Source: Affinundibacterium nitidum (GTDB taxonomy: Bacteria > Pseudomonadota > Gammaproteobacteria > Burkholderiales > Burkholderiaceae_D). Taken from it: a stretch of 64,000 nt of DNA. The notes beneath the pieces were generated by a model that was given only the letters and a program-made list of their open reading frames with translations, did no database searches and was not told where the DNA came from. Shown here in pieces: positions 52,719 to 62,121 of the stretch. The stretch lies in assembly GCF_014284155.1 (NCBI RefSeq), contig NZ_JACOFZ010000001.1, forward strand, positions 762,545 through 826,544. Reading direction: 5' to 3'. Every line of letters starts with the position of its first letter. The stretch's first letter is position 1. The translations under genes were made by a program, and so were the position numbers.

Positions 52719-54236
52719 CTAGTCTGGGAAGCGCTCGTTAATCTCGACGGCGCGATCGACATTTTGAACCAAGAGTTCCACAAATCTCGGATCAAGATGG
52801 CTACCACTGACATTCTTTAGATGAGCCACAACTTCGTCGATTGGCCACGCTGGTTTGTAACAGCGGCTATGCATCAATGCATCAAACACATCGGCCACTG
52901 CCACAATACGGGCATAAATATGAATTTCCTCCCCTGCCAAGCCTTGAGGATATCCGCTTCCATCGTATTTTTCGTGGTGTTGATGCGCGATGATCGATGC
53001 TGCTTTCAAAATTGGGCGATGCGAGCCATGCAGAATAGACATACCCACTTGCGGATGCAAACGCATAATGTCCCACTCCCCTGCATCGAGCTTGCCTGGC
53101 TTGAGCAAAACAGAATCTGGTGTGGCAATCTTCCCGATGTCATGCATAGGAGCAGCCTGTTTCAAGACGGCGGCTTCGTCAGCATCCATGCCTGAGGCAA
53201 TCGCTAGCAAATGACAAACTTCCGCCATACGGCGAACATGATTACCAGCCTCGGGGGATCGTGATTCAACCACATCACCAAGACGCATAATTAACTCGCC
53301 TTGGGTATCGCTAATCTCTTGGTTCAATAGGATGTTATCGAACGCAATGGCAACACCTGATGAAAACACTTCCAGCAATTTCGAATCAATTTCGCTAACC
53401 TTATCCACTCCCTGCAACACCAACAATGAAGCTTTTCCGCTTTGATTCGGGAAGTAACCAACATAGGTATCGCCATATAAACGAGAGATACGGTTGACGG
53501 TTGCCTCATTTAAATGCCGCAATAGTTCGGAACTGAACAACTGATGATCGTCATCAAAATTTCCAATCTTTGCTAAGACCTCATAACGATTTTCACCAGA
53601 GACACCACTTGCTCCCCGTAAGCGCAGCAACATACTCTTTTCTAAGCGCAGTAAGGCAACGACTTGCTGCAGCAAGCCATTGGCAAAATCATGCATATTG
53701 CGTTGTTGGTATATGTGAGCGGAAGCCTCAATCACCCGTTCAAGACCTTCGCGATAAGTCACTTGAAAACGCCTAGCCTCTTCTACAGTAAAGATGTCGC
53801 GATAGGCGCGCAACGCAGCGAAAGTCGTAGTGAAAAGTTTGGTGCGATCTAATTCTGTTTTTTCTTTGTAGTCATTGATATCGTAGTCAACGATAACACT
53901 TTCCTCTGGGGCCTGGCCGGGTTGGCCTGTGCGAAGCACGATACGCGTAAATTGGTTTTTCAAGTCTTGGCGCATCCATCGCGCAACTTCGAGCCCAGCA
54001 TCTTCTGTCTCCATCACAACATCGAGAAACACCAAAGCGATGTCAGGTTCGCGACTCAAAATTGCTTTCGCCTCTGGTCCACTATAGGCATCAAAGAACT
54101 GCAGCCCTCGTCCATCAAGTTCGAAGCGATGCAGTGTGAGTTTGGTGACATCATGTATATCAGGCTCATCATCCACCAAGAGAATTTTCCATGGTGAAGA
54201 ACGAAACGAGGTTGACATCACAGCAGTATTAGTCAT
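52719..54236 (-). CDS. Response regulator with DUF3369 and HD-GYP domain
   Basis: A 505-residue response regulator. The receiver (about residues 17-140) has LLVDDEPDIHDV and a phospho-Asp in VFLDVVMETEDAG. A DUF3369 middle domain (about 150-300) is followed by an HD-GYP phosphodiesterase with MHDIGKIATPD, HHEKYDGSGYPQGL and ARIVAVADVFDALM; the HD and GYP residues are intact. HD-GYP enzymes degrade cyclic di-GMP. I start at the ATG at 54236. It converges on the double-GAF kinase gene. Confidence 0.92.
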   Translation of the reverse strand: MTNTAVMSTSFRSSPWKILLVDDEPDIHDVTKLTLHRFELDGRGLQFFDAYSGPEAKAILSREPDIALVFLDVVMETEDAGLEVARWMRQDLKNQFTRIVLRTGQPGQAPEESVIVDYDINDYKEKTELDRTKLFTTTFAALRAYRDIFTVEEARRFQVTYREGLERVIEASAHIYQQRNMHDFANGLLQQVVALLRLEKSMLLRLRGASGVSGENRYEVLAKIGNFDDDHQLFSSELLRHLNEATVNRISRLYGDTYVGYFPNQSGKASLLVLQGVDKVSEIDSKLLEVFSSGVAIAFDNILLNQEISDTQGELIMRLGDVVESRSPEAGNHVRRMAEVCHLLAIASGMDADEAAVLKQAAPMHDIGKIATPDSVLLKPGKLDAGEWDIMRLHPQVGMSILHGSHRPILKAASIIAHQHHEKYDGSGYPQGLAGEEIHIYARIVAVADVFDALMHSRCYKPAWPIDEVVAHLKNVSGSHLDPRFVELLVQNVDRAVEINERFPD

Positions 54237-54500
54237 AGCGTACACTTCCCTAATTCTCAAAGAGTAAGGCAAAAGCAAACTGAAACCTGCAAATTAACGA
54301 GCGAAGCTTTTTGCATATTACACCCAAGCAATGATGCTGGGGTGAAATCATCAGAAATTTCCAGGGGAGACACAAACTAGAGTTTTTTCCCAACACATGC
54401 CAACTCTTTCCGATCTTTTGCTGCATATCTTTCTCATATTCCATAATAATCGGAGAAAAAAATCGATGACTAGAGTCGAATTCCTAGGCATTTGATTTCA

Positions 54501-54518
54501 CAATGTGGTATAACATTG
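54501..54518. promoter_or_regulatory. Palindrome before the IclR gene
   Basis: CAATGT-GGTATA-ACATTG is a perfect six-base inverted repeat, and the middle forms a TATAAC -10 candidate. It lies about 30 bases before the IclR start, so it may be the autoregulatory operator. Confidence 0.45.
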
Positions 54519-54547
54519 TTTAATTATTGCATTGCACCATCCACATC

Positions 54548-55333
54548 ATGAAAAATGACGCTCCCGTAAGTGATAAAACTTCGATTCAAGTAATCGAGCG
54601 CATGGTCTCTTTGTTAGATGCGCTCTCTCGTTATCAAGACCCTGTCAGCCTGAAAGAGTTGGCAAGCGTGACAGGCTTACACCCTTCTACAACCCACCGT
54701 ATTTTGAATGACCTAGTGATCACGCGATTTGTCGACCGTGCAGATACTGGCACCTATCGACTAGGTATGCGGCTGTTGGAATTAGGTAATATTGTCAAGA
54801 GCCGTCTGGATGTCCGTGAAGCGGCACTCGAATTCATGCGTAACTTACATCGCATTACAAACCAAACGATTAATCTCTCGGTAAGGCAAGGTGATGAAAT
54901 TGTTTATATTGACCGTGCGTTTTCGGAACGTTCGGGCATGCAGGTTGTGCGCGCGATTGGTGGCCGTGCGCCCTTACATCTGACCTCTACTGGAAAGCTC
55001 TTTCTTTCCATCGATGAACCCAAAGCTTTGCGTGCCTATATCACCCGCACAGGCCTTGCTGGACACAACAAAAATTCGATTACCGATGTTTCCAAATTAG
55101 AGCGTGAGTTAGCCTCTGTGCGAGCCAACGGCTATGCCCGTGACAATGAAGAACTGGAACTTGGAGTGCGATGCATGGCAGCGGGCATACACGACGATAC
55201 TGGAAAAATGATTGCAGGGCTATCGATTTCAGCACCTGCAGATCGGCTACAAGAGGCATGGCTTGGTGATTTGATGAGTACTGCGGCACAAATCTCAGCT
55301 GCACTTGGTTACGTCCCCAAAATCAGTAAATAG
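54548..55333 (+). CDS. IclR family transcriptional regulator
   Basis: The protein of about 261 residues has an N-terminal winged helix-turn-helix (VIERMVSLLDALSRYQDPVS, then VTGLHPSTTHRILNDLV) and a C-terminal IclR effector domain (GGRAPLHLTSTGKLFLS, then CMAAGIHDDTGKMIAGLSIS). These regulators respond to aromatic or organic acids and often repress neighbouring catabolic genes, but no such genes adjoin it. I start at the ATG at 54548; a TTG seven codons earlier is possible. A palindrome lies just upstream. Confidence 0.9.
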   Translation: MKNDAPVSDKTSIQVIERMVSLLDALSRYQDPVSLKELASVTGLHPSTTHRILNDLVITRFVDRADTGTYRLGMRLLELGNIVKSRLDVREAALEFMRNLHRITNQTINLSVRQGDEIVYIDRAFSERSGMQVVRAIGGRAPLHLTSTGKLFLSIDEPKALRAYITRTGLAGHNKNSITDVSKLERELASVRANGYARDNEELELGVRCMAAGIHDDTGKMIAGLSISAPADRLQEAWLGDLMSTAAQISAALGYVPKISK

Positions 55334-55347
55334 CCCCCCTGAAATAC

Positions 55348-55378
55348 AAAAGGCTGCCATTGAAACAGGCAGCCTTTT
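55348..55378. terminator. Bidirectional terminator between iclR and lepB
   Basis: An 11-base-pair perfect stem (AAAAGGCTGCC / GGCAGCCTTTT) lies between the two convergent genes and has T-runs on both strands. Confidence 0.9.
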
Positions 55379-55397
55379 ATATTTGGTCGATCGCTAT

Positions 55398-56087
55398 TTA
55401 TTGTGCGACTCGCGCACCGATACGGTCAAATCGCGGCATGTAGTTGTTTTCATAATCAAGTGAGAACATCAGGCGACTGACGCGACCGGTAATCAACTCG
55501 CGTTTCACGAAATGAAAATAACGTGAATCGCGGCTGTTATCGCGATTATCACCGAGCATCACATACTGACCTTCTGGGATCGTCGTCGGTGCAAACGATT
55601 GTATGGACTGATAGACTTCAGGCATGACAATGATGTTGTGATGTAAGTCGCCAAGTGTTTCGGTGAAAACACGTTGGCTGAGTTCATATTTTGGTGTCAG
55701 ATAATCACGTGGCACGTCAGGCACTTCTTGATAGTGTGCCTCGTCACCATTGATAATGAGCTTGCGATCGCGCATTTCTATCGTATCGCCAGGCAAGCCG
55801 ATGACCCGCTTGACCAATCTAGTACCATCTTCCGGTGAGAAAAACGTGACGATGTCACCACGTTGAGGATTGCCCACTTGCTTAATAACGATATCGGTAA
55901 ACGGTACACGAATATCATAAGCAATGCGATTAGCAATCACGCGATCTCCTTCAAGCAAATGCGGATACATCGAACTCGAAGGCACGACATACCAGTCAGC
56001 CAAGGCACTACGCATAAAAATCATGCCAAAAACTAAAATCAAGAATCCTTTGTTTTCACGCACCAATTGACGAATATGTAAAGTCAT
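55398..56087 (-). CDS. lepB: Signal peptidase I (LepB-like)
   Basis: The 229-residue protein has one N-terminal membrane segment (FLILVFGMIFMRSALADW) and the catalytic dyad: Ser 39 in VPSSSMYPHLLEGD and Lys 93 in TRLVKRVIGLPGDTIEMRD. MLGDNRDNSRDSRYF is the conserved box E. It removes signal peptides from exported proteins. It is shorter than usual LepB and not next to lepA or rnc, so it may be a second, specialised signal peptidase. It converges on the IclR gene. Confidence 0.92.
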   Translation of the reverse strand: MTLHIRQLVRENKGFLILVFGMIFMRSALADWYVVPSSSMYPHLLEGDRVIANRIAYDIRVPFTDIVIKQVGNPQRGDIVTFFSPEDGTRLVKRVIGLPGDTIEMRDRKLIINGDEAHYQEVPDVPRDYLTPKYELSQRVFTETLGDLHHNIIVMPEVYQSIQSFAPTTIPEGQYVMLGDNRDNSRDSRYFHFVKRELITGRVSRLMFSLDYENNYMPRFDRIGARVAQ

Positions 56088-56180
56088 AACAAACCTTTAT
56101 GAAAAAACTGCTAGCGATGCTTACCGAACCCAAGTTACGACAAAACTCCGCCAAACTTAACGTCGCACAGTATAGACAAA

Positions 56181-56208
56181 AAAAAGCCCCGATAGTTCGG
56201 GGCTTTTC
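56181..56208 (-). terminator. Terminator downstream of gap
   Basis: An 11-base-pair stem (AAAAGCCCCGA / TCGGGGCTTTT) with a four-base loop; on the minus strand it ends the gap transcript about 140 bases after its stop. Confidence 0.88.
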
Positions 56209-56214
56209 TCTAAA

Positions 56215-56345
56215 ACTACTCAAAAATTCAATTTCGGGGATGCAGCGCTAGGCGCCAATCCTGCAAATTCGACATCAATACTCAAGTATTGCGAGGACCG
56301 CCGTTGCAGCACCTACAACGCGATGCGCCCCACAATTGGATTTTC
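56215..56345 (-). other. Structured non-coding tail of the gap transcript
   Basis: The 130 bases between gap and its terminator hold no gene. They contain a 16-bp palindrome CAATACTCAAGTATTG (56276-56291) and the near-palindromic GCGCTAGGCGCC. The block could be a conserved 3'-UTR element or a small RNA source. Confidence 0.3.
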
Positions 56346-57359
56346 TTATTTAGCGTGCATCAGAGCTACAGTCGTATCTAACATACGGTTAGAGAAACCC
56401 CACTCATTGTCATACCAAGAAGATACTTTAACCAAACGACCGTTCACTTTAGTCAATGTTTCGTCGTAAGTAGAAGATGCCGGGTTGTGGTTGAAGTCAA
56501 CAGACACCAACGGTGCTTTGTTGTAATCCAAAATGCCTTTCAAGGCACCTTCAGATGCTTCTTTCAATACTTTGTTGATTTCTTCGACTGTGGTGTCGCG
56601 CTTAGCGATGAAAGTCAAATCGACAACAGAAACATTGATGGTTGGTACGCGCATCGCGTAACCGTCCAATTTGCCATTCAACTCTGGCAATACCAAACCT
56701 ACGGCTGCAGCTGCACCTGTTTTAGTTGGGATCATGCTCATGGTTGCAGAACGCGCACGGCGCAAGTCTTCGTGCATCACGTCTGTCAAAACTTGGTCAT
56801 TCGTGTACGCGTGAATAGTCGTCATCAAACCACTTTCGATACCGATCGCATCGTTCAATGGTTTTGCTAATGGTGCTAAGCAGTTTGTTGTGCAAGATGC
56901 ATTAGAGATAACGGTATCTGTTGCTTTCAACACGCCGTGGTTAACGCCATACACCACTGTTGCATCAACATCTTTACCGCCTGGTGCAGAAATGATGACT
57001 TTCTTCGCGCCGCCGGCCAAGTGGGCAGATGCTTTCTCTTTTGTTGTGAAGAAGCCTGTGCATTCCAACACAACGTCAACATTCAATTCACCCCAAGGGA
57101 TATTCGCTGGATTACGTTCTGCGAATACTTTGATTTTGTCGCCATTAACGATCATTGTGTCACCTTCAACACTGACTGTGCCTGGGAACTTACCGTGGGC
57201 TGTGTCGTAACGTGTCAAATGCGCGTTAGATTCCGCGTTACCCAAATCGTTAATTGCAACGATTTGAATTTCATTCTTAAACTTACCACCTTCGTAATGT
57301 GCACGCAGGATGTTACGGCCGATACGGCCATAGCCGTTAATTGCAACGCGAATCGTCAT
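56346..57359 (-). CDS. gap: Glyceraldehyde-3-phosphate dehydrogenase
   Basis: The 337-residue enzyme converts glyceraldehyde 3-phosphate to 1,3-bisphosphoglycerate with NAD. The nucleotide fold starts with [13 protein letters not shown] and the catalytic Cys lies in [30 protein letters not shown] is the usual C-terminal motif. It lies downstream of tkt and a GNAT gene on the same strand, the common carbon-metabolism block of Burkholderiales. High codon bias is visible. Confidence 0.97.
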   Translation of the reverse strand: MTIRVAINGYGRIGRNILRAHYEGGKFKNEIQIVAINDLGNAESNAHLTRYDTAHGKFPGTVSVEGDTMIVNGDKIKVFAERNPANIPWGELNVDVVLECTGFFTTKEKASAHLAGGAKKVIISAPGGKDVDATVVYGVNHGVLKATDTVISNASCTTNCLAPLAKPLNDAIGIESGLMTTIHAYTNDQVLTDVMHEDLRRARSATMSMIPTKTGAAAAVGLVLPELNGKLDGYAMRVPTINVSVVDLTFIAKRDTTVEEINKVLKEASEGALKGILDYNKAPLVSVDFNHNPASSTYDETLTKVNGRLVKVSSWYDNEWGFSNRMLDTTVALMHAK

Positions 57360-57475
57360 GGTTCAATCTCCAAAAAGACAAACAGCAATAAAAAAATAAA
57401 ACAAAAAAAATTCTGAACATCTGGCAACAAACCTGTTTTGACCTGCCACCACAGCTTACTTAAATCAACAACAGT

Positions 57476-58060
57476 TTATTGAAGTGCGTTCGGAAACGGC
57501 AAGGCATCTGCCGCCGCTAACAGCACACTTAAGTCATTCCAGCCATAACCGACTTCCGTCAGGTCTAAGCCGTCCCAGCTAAAATCTTGCTCGATGAGGA
57601 TCTCACCACCGAGCTCTTCATAAAAGTTGCGTGCTGGAGAATTGCCATCAATCACCCAAATCACACAACCATGGCAACCCATCTCTTGTAAAGAACGAGC
57701 CGCCTTGTGCATCATGCGTTTTCCGATACCGCAACGCTGCCATTGTGGGCGGATATAAATCGCGTTGATTTCACCGTCCTTGCCTAACTTAGGTTCTGGC
57801 AATTTAATCACTGAGACGAAACCAATCACTTCGTCATCACTGATCGCGACGTACACACGCAAACTATCTTCTTTGGCAGGCAAGGCCTGCAAAATCGTCC
57901 GCCATTGCAACACATTTTCTTCCATCTGCATATTGTCCAAATAGGTATCTGGAATCATGCCGCGGTAAGTGGTACGCCAGGCTTCAATGCGAATTGCGGC
58001 AATGGCTTCGGCGTCTGCCAAATTCGCTTTTCGCAATTGAATTTCCTTAATCTTACTCAT
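57476..58060 (-). CDS. GNAT family N-acetyltransferase
   Basis: From the ATG at 58060 the protein has about 194 residues. GNAT core motifs are IYIRPQWQRCGIGKRMMHKA (acetyl-CoA loop) and VIWVIDGNSPARNFYEELGG. The sequence start IQLRKANLADAEAIAAIRIE matches the family N-terminus. It sits between tkt and gap on the same strand and may be co-transcribed with tkt (gap of 52 bp). Substrate unknown. Confidence 0.88.
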   Translation of the reverse strand: MSKIKEIQLRKANLADAEAIAAIRIEAWRTTYRGMIPDTYLDNMQMEENVLQWRTILQALPAKEDSLRVYVAISDDEVIGFVSVIKLPEPKLGKDGEINAIYIRPQWQRCGIGKRMMHKAARSLQEMGCHGCVIWVIDGNSPARNFYEELGGEILIEQDFSWDGLDLTEVGYGWNDLSVLLAAADALPFPNALQ

Positions 58061-58112
58061 ATTCGTTATCGACTTATTAGTTAACGTCAAGTTAAGCTCA
58101 GTTTGCCAACGT

Positions 58113-60116
58113 TTAAGCTAACACAGCTTTAACTGTGGCAACGACGTTGTCGACCGTGAAGCCAAAGTGCTTGAATAACACGCCTGCTGGAGCAGATTCA
58201 CCGAAAGTATCGATACCGACAACCGCACCTTCCAAGCCCACATACTTATGCCAGAATGCTGTCACACCCGCTTCGATCGCCACACGTGGCAGGCCTTTAC
58301 CCAAGACGCTTAATTGGTAAGCTTTGTCTTGACGATCAAACACATCAGTCGAAGGCATAGACACGACGCGTGCTGGAATACCTTGTGCGGCCAATTCTGC
58401 AGCGGACTTCACCGCCAATTCGATTTCAGAACCTGTCGCGATCAACACCACTTTCGCGTCAGCCGCATCTTGCAGAATATAACCACCACGCGCGATATCA
58501 GCGACTTGTTGCGCTGTACGCTCTTGGAATGGCAAATTTTGACGAGAGAAAATTAAAGTGGATGGGCCATCATTGCGTTTGATCGCTTCAGCCCATGCAA
58601 CGGTGGATTCAGTCGTATCGCATGGACGCCAGTTATCCAAATTCGGAATCAAACGCATGCTAGAGATATGTTCAACGGATTGATGCGTAGGACCATCTTC
58701 ACCCAAACCGATGGAGTCGTGCGTGAACACAAACAAACTACGAATCTTCATTAAGGCCGCCATACGAATCGCATTGCGGCTGTAATCAGAGAAGGTCAAA
58801 AAGGTTGCGCCGAATGGCAAATAACCACCATGTAAAGCGATACCGTTCATGATCGCGCTCATACCAAACTCACGCACGCCATAGTTGATATGATTACCCG
58901 CTTGGTTTGCACGTACCGCCACGCATTCTTTCCAATTCGTTAAATTCGAACCAGTCAAATCAGCAGAGCCGCCCAAGAATTCTGGCAGACTTGGTGCGAA
59001 AGCTTGAATTGCATTTTGACTGGCCTTACGTGTAGCAATTGTCTCTTTCTTCTCAACTACGTTTGCAACCGCTGCTTTGACAACATCGTCAAAGTTCGCT
59101 GGCAAGACACTATTCATACGACGTGTCAAATCAGCGGCTTTAGCTGGATAAGCTGCGGTATAAGCGGCAAACGTCGCATTCCATTCTGCTTCCGCTTTCG
59201 CGCCATCAGCTTTTGCATCCCATGCGCTATACACATCTGCTGGTACTTCAAATGGTGGATAGTTCCAATCGATATTCGCGCGCACGGCTGCAACTTCTTT
59301 GTCACCCAATGCGGCACCATGCACATTGTGTGTGCCTTCCATATTCGGAGAACCCTTACCAATTACAGTACGGCAGCAAATCAAGGTCGGCTTTTCAGAG
59401 GCTTTTGCAGCGATAATTGCTTGATTAACTGCTGCAACATTGTGTCCATCCACACCACGAATCACATTCCAACCATAGGCTTCAAAACGCGCAGGTGTGT
59501 CGTCGGTGAACCAGCCTTCGACATGGCCGTCGATGGAAATACCGTTGTCATCCCAGAATGCAGTTAATTTATTCAGCTTCCATGTACCAGCCAAAGAACA
59601 AGCTTCGTGCGAAATGCCTTCCATCAAACAGCCGTCGCCCATGAACACCCAAGTGCGGTGGTCGACGATGTTCGCGCCATCGACATTGAATTCCGCTGCC
59701 AATAATTTTTCGGCGAGCGCCATACCCACCGCGTTGGTGATACCTTGACCTAACGGTCCTGTGGTTGTTTCCACGCCTGGTGTGATATGCACTTCAGGAT
59801 GACCCGCTGTTTTGGAATGCAACTGACGGAAGTTACTAATCTCAGACATAGGCAAGTCATAACCTGTCAAATGTAACAATGAGTAATGCAACATGGAGCC
59901 GTGGCCATTCGACAAAACGAAACGATCACGATTCACCCATTTTGGATTTGTTGGGTTATGACGATAGTGACCAGCCCACAAGGCAACTGCAATCTCTGCC
60001 ATCCCCATTGGAGCGCCAGGATGACCAGAGTTGGCTTTTTGAACAGCGTCCATAGACAATGCGCGGATCGCATTGGCCATCTTAGAAGTGATTTCAGGCT
60101 GGAAAGTGGATGTCAT
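58113..60116 (-). CDS. tkt: Transketolase
   Basis: From the ATG at 60116 the enzyme has about 667 residues. It transfers two-carbon units between sugar phosphates using thiamine diphosphate. [20 protein letters not shown], the TPP-binding [16 protein letters not shown], and [18 protein letters not shown] are all intact. A longer frame to 60188 would add 24 residues and is not needed. It heads the tkt-GNAT-gap group and is divergent from the polyamine island. Confidence 0.97.
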   Translation of the reverse strand: MTSTFQPEITSKMANAIRALSMDAVQKANSGHPGAPMGMAEIAVALWAGHYRHNPTNPKWVNRDRFVLSNGHGSMLHYSLLHLTGYDLPMSEISNFRQLHSKTAGHPEVHITPGVETTTGPLGQGITNAVGMALAEKLLAAEFNVDGANIVDHRTWVFMGDGCLMEGISHEACSLAGTWKLNKLTAFWDDNGISIDGHVEGWFTDDTPARFEAYGWNVIRGVDGHNVAAVNQAIIAAKASEKPTLICCRTVIGKGSPNMEGTHNVHGAALGDKEVAAVRANIDWNYPPFEVPADVYSAWDAKADGAKAEAEWNATFAAYTAAYPAKAADLTRRMNSVLPANFDDVVKAAVANVVEKKETIATRKASQNAIQAFAPSLPEFLGGSADLTGSNLTNWKECVAVRANQAGNHINYGVREFGMSAIMNGIALHGGYLPFGATFLTFSDYSRNAIRMAALMKIRSLFVFTHDSIGLGEDGPTHQSVEHISSMRLIPNLDNWRPCDTTESTVAWAEAIKRNDGPSTLIFSRQNLPFQERTAQQVADIARGGYILQDAADAKVVLIATGSEIELAVKSAAELAAQGIPARVVSMPSTDVFDRQDKAYQLSVLGKGLPRVAIEAGVTAFWHKYVGLEGAVVGIDTFGESAPAGVLFKHFGFTVDNVVATVKAVLA

Positions 60117-60303
60117 AGCGGCAGAGAATAAAGTTAAGAAATCGGTTGTAGCAGTCGCTAATCGAATGAAACACTTCGAGCAGACCACGTTTCGGTGAAA
60201 TGTTGCTCAAAATCATTCATTTAATTAACAAAGTCCGTTATTTTACCAGAGCAGCTCGCTGCAGAATACAATTGCGACTTTCGCATCATTTAAGAATAAA
60301 AAT

Positions 60304-61539
60304 ATGGAAGGCTTACATCTCACTGCCGACTGCTTCGAATGCCAAGCTAACGAGCTCCTTTTGACGAATCATCAACATTGCGCTCCTCTATTACGTAAAA
60401 TCACGGAAGACGCCGGTCTGACCATCGTTGGAGAAAAGTTCTACCCCTTCGTTCATGAAGACGGTAAAGCAGCTGGATTCACGGGCACACTGCTTCTTGC
60501 AGAATCTCATATAGCCATCCATACATGGCCAGAAAAAGCAGCCGCAACCCTAGACGTTTATGTCTGTAATTTTGAAAATGATAATAGCGAGAAAGCCAGA
60601 ACAATCGTTGACCTAATCATTCAACTACTTCAGCCCAAGCGGACATTGCGACAAGAATTACTGCGTGGTGTTCCAAGTGAAGTTCCTCAGACAAAAATAA
60701 CTGAAAGACTGAGCCCTTTCACGTCGATGCAAACGGCGGCGACACAAAGCCTTGTCGCAAAACAAAGCGAATTTCAGCAAATTGAAATTGCTGAGACTCC
60801 AGAATTTGGCAAAATAATGCGCATCGACGGCGCCTTGATGACATCGGAAAAGGATGAGTTTTTCTATCACGAAGCACTGGTCCACCCGGCATCTATATGC
60901 ATAGGAGGTCCAGAATCTGCGCTCATTATTGGCGGTGGGGATGGCGGATCAACTGAAGAGTTGTTGAAATATGATTCGATCAAGAACATTCTCTTATGTG
61001 AAATCGATGCCCAGGTTGTTGAGATCGCACGTCAACATTTATGTTCAATCCATCACAACGCATTCGATGATGGCAGAGTCAACATTCAGCATAGAGATGG
61101 CTTCGCATTTATCGAAGAATGCACGCAAAAATTCGACTTGATATTGCTGGATCTAACAGACCCGATCGCTCCAAACGGCAGCAATTTAGCGGAATCATGT
61201 TTCAGTGGCAATTTCTTCGACGCTTGCTATGAAAAGCTCAATGATGCTGGGGCACTTGTACTCCACTTGGGCAGCAGGTTTTATCATCCAAATCGATACC
61301 TTTCTAGCCTAGAGAAACTCAACGCTCGTTTCGACCTTGTGCGCCCCTATTCGGTATTTATACCTTTATATGGCGCTCTATGGGGGATGGCGGTCGCCCT
61401 CAAAGATGTTCGAAAATCCACCATTCAAGATCCACTCAACATGAGCGAAGACGAAATCAATCTTGCACTGCAACAGCACCAACTTAAAGCACTTCAGTAC
61501 TACTCAGCGCAAACCCACGTTGCGATGTTCAGAATTTAG
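60304..61539 (+). CDS. AdoMet decarboxylase-spermidine synthase fusion (SpeD-SpeE)
   Basis: The 411-residue protein joins two enzymes. Residues 1-125 are a prokaryotic-type S-adenosylmethionine decarboxylase: LHLTADCFECQ, and AESHIAIHTWPEKAAATLD, where the Ser 68 of ESH would form the pyruvoyl group. Residues 140-411 are a spermidine synthase: FFYHEALVHP, ALIIGGGDGGSTEELLKY (nucleotide site) and LLDLTDPIAPNG. One polypeptide could therefore make decarboxylated AdoMet and use it to aminopropylate putrescine. It leads a polyamine-conjugation cluster and is divergent from tkt. Confidence 0.92.
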   Translation: MEGLHLTADCFECQANELLLTNHQHCAPLLRKITEDAGLTIVGEKFYPFVHEDGKAAGFTGTLLLAESHIAIHTWPEKAAATLDVYVCNFENDNSEKARTIVDLIIQLLQPKRTLRQELLRGVPSEVPQTKITERLSPFTSMQTAATQSLVAKQSEFQQIEIAETPEFGKIMRIDGALMTSEKDEFFYHEALVHPASICIGGPESALIIGGGDGGSTEELLKYDSIKNILLCEIDAQVVEIARQHLCSIHHNAFDDGRVNIQHRDGFAFIEECTQKFDLILLDLTDPIAPNGSNLAESCFSGNFFDACYEKLNDAGALVLHLGSRFYHPNRYLSSLEKLNARFDLVRPYSVFIPLYGALWGMAVALKDVRKSTIQDPLNMSEDEINLALQQHQLKALQYYSAQTHVAMFRI

Positions 61540-61675
61540 TTCAGGATGCGGCCGAATAAAAATTGATGCATAACAACGACAACGGTAAAACATTTAATTT
61601 AAGACCAATGTCTTGGTTATGCCTAAGTATTACAATCAAGCGCTTCAATATCGAGAAAAACAAAAAGGACGAAGT

Positions 61676-62119
61676 ATGAGTCAACAATTCAAGCGCAGGG
61701 CATCAAAAACATTGCCCCTATTGTTGGTAACATCCGCAGCGGTGGTCAACCTAACTGGATGCGGAGATGACGAGCCTAACTCCAATCTTGCCACTGTTCG
61801 GGATGAATACAAAAGTCTCGAAGATTGTGTGCAAGATTGGGGTAGTAGCGTTCCTTGTGAGCCCCAAAAAGCTCCAGAAGGAAGCTCCTCGCTTTCGAAC
61901 ACTGGCAATACTAGTGGCAGTCATATCTATTCTGGGCACTACTTCGGCCCATCTTACTATGATGGCCATCGTGATGTCGCTCAACGCAGTTTTCTAGGCA
62001 GCAAATTTGATAGCTCAACCGCACACGTTAGCGATAGAGCGGTAAGTCGAAGCGTGACTCGCTCTGTGAGCAGAGGCGGCTTTGGCTCGAGCTCTCGCGG
62101 TTTCTCGGGCGGAGGTTAA
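61676..62119 (+). CDS. DUF1190 (YgiB-like) lipoprotein
   Basis: The 147-residue protein starts at the ATG 61676 (AAGGA upstream). The N-terminus is a lipoprotein signal ending in NLTGCGDDE. The middle resembles DUF1190/YgiB (RDEYKSLEDCVQDWGS) and the C-terminus is a Ser/Gly/Arg-rich low-complexity tail (SVTRSVSRGGFGSSSRGFS). The next gene starts two bases after its stop, as YgiB precedes YgiC in E. coli. Its role in polyamine modification or envelope function is inferred from context. Confidence 0.85.
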   Translation: MSQQFKRRASKTLPLLLVTSAAVVNLTGCGDDEPNSNLATVRDEYKSLEDCVQDWGSSVPCEPQKAPEGSSSLSNTGNTSGSHIYSGHYFGPSYYDGHRDVAQRSFLGSKFDSSTAHVSDRAVSRSVTRSVSRGGFGSSSRGFSGGG

Positions 62120-62121
62120 GC

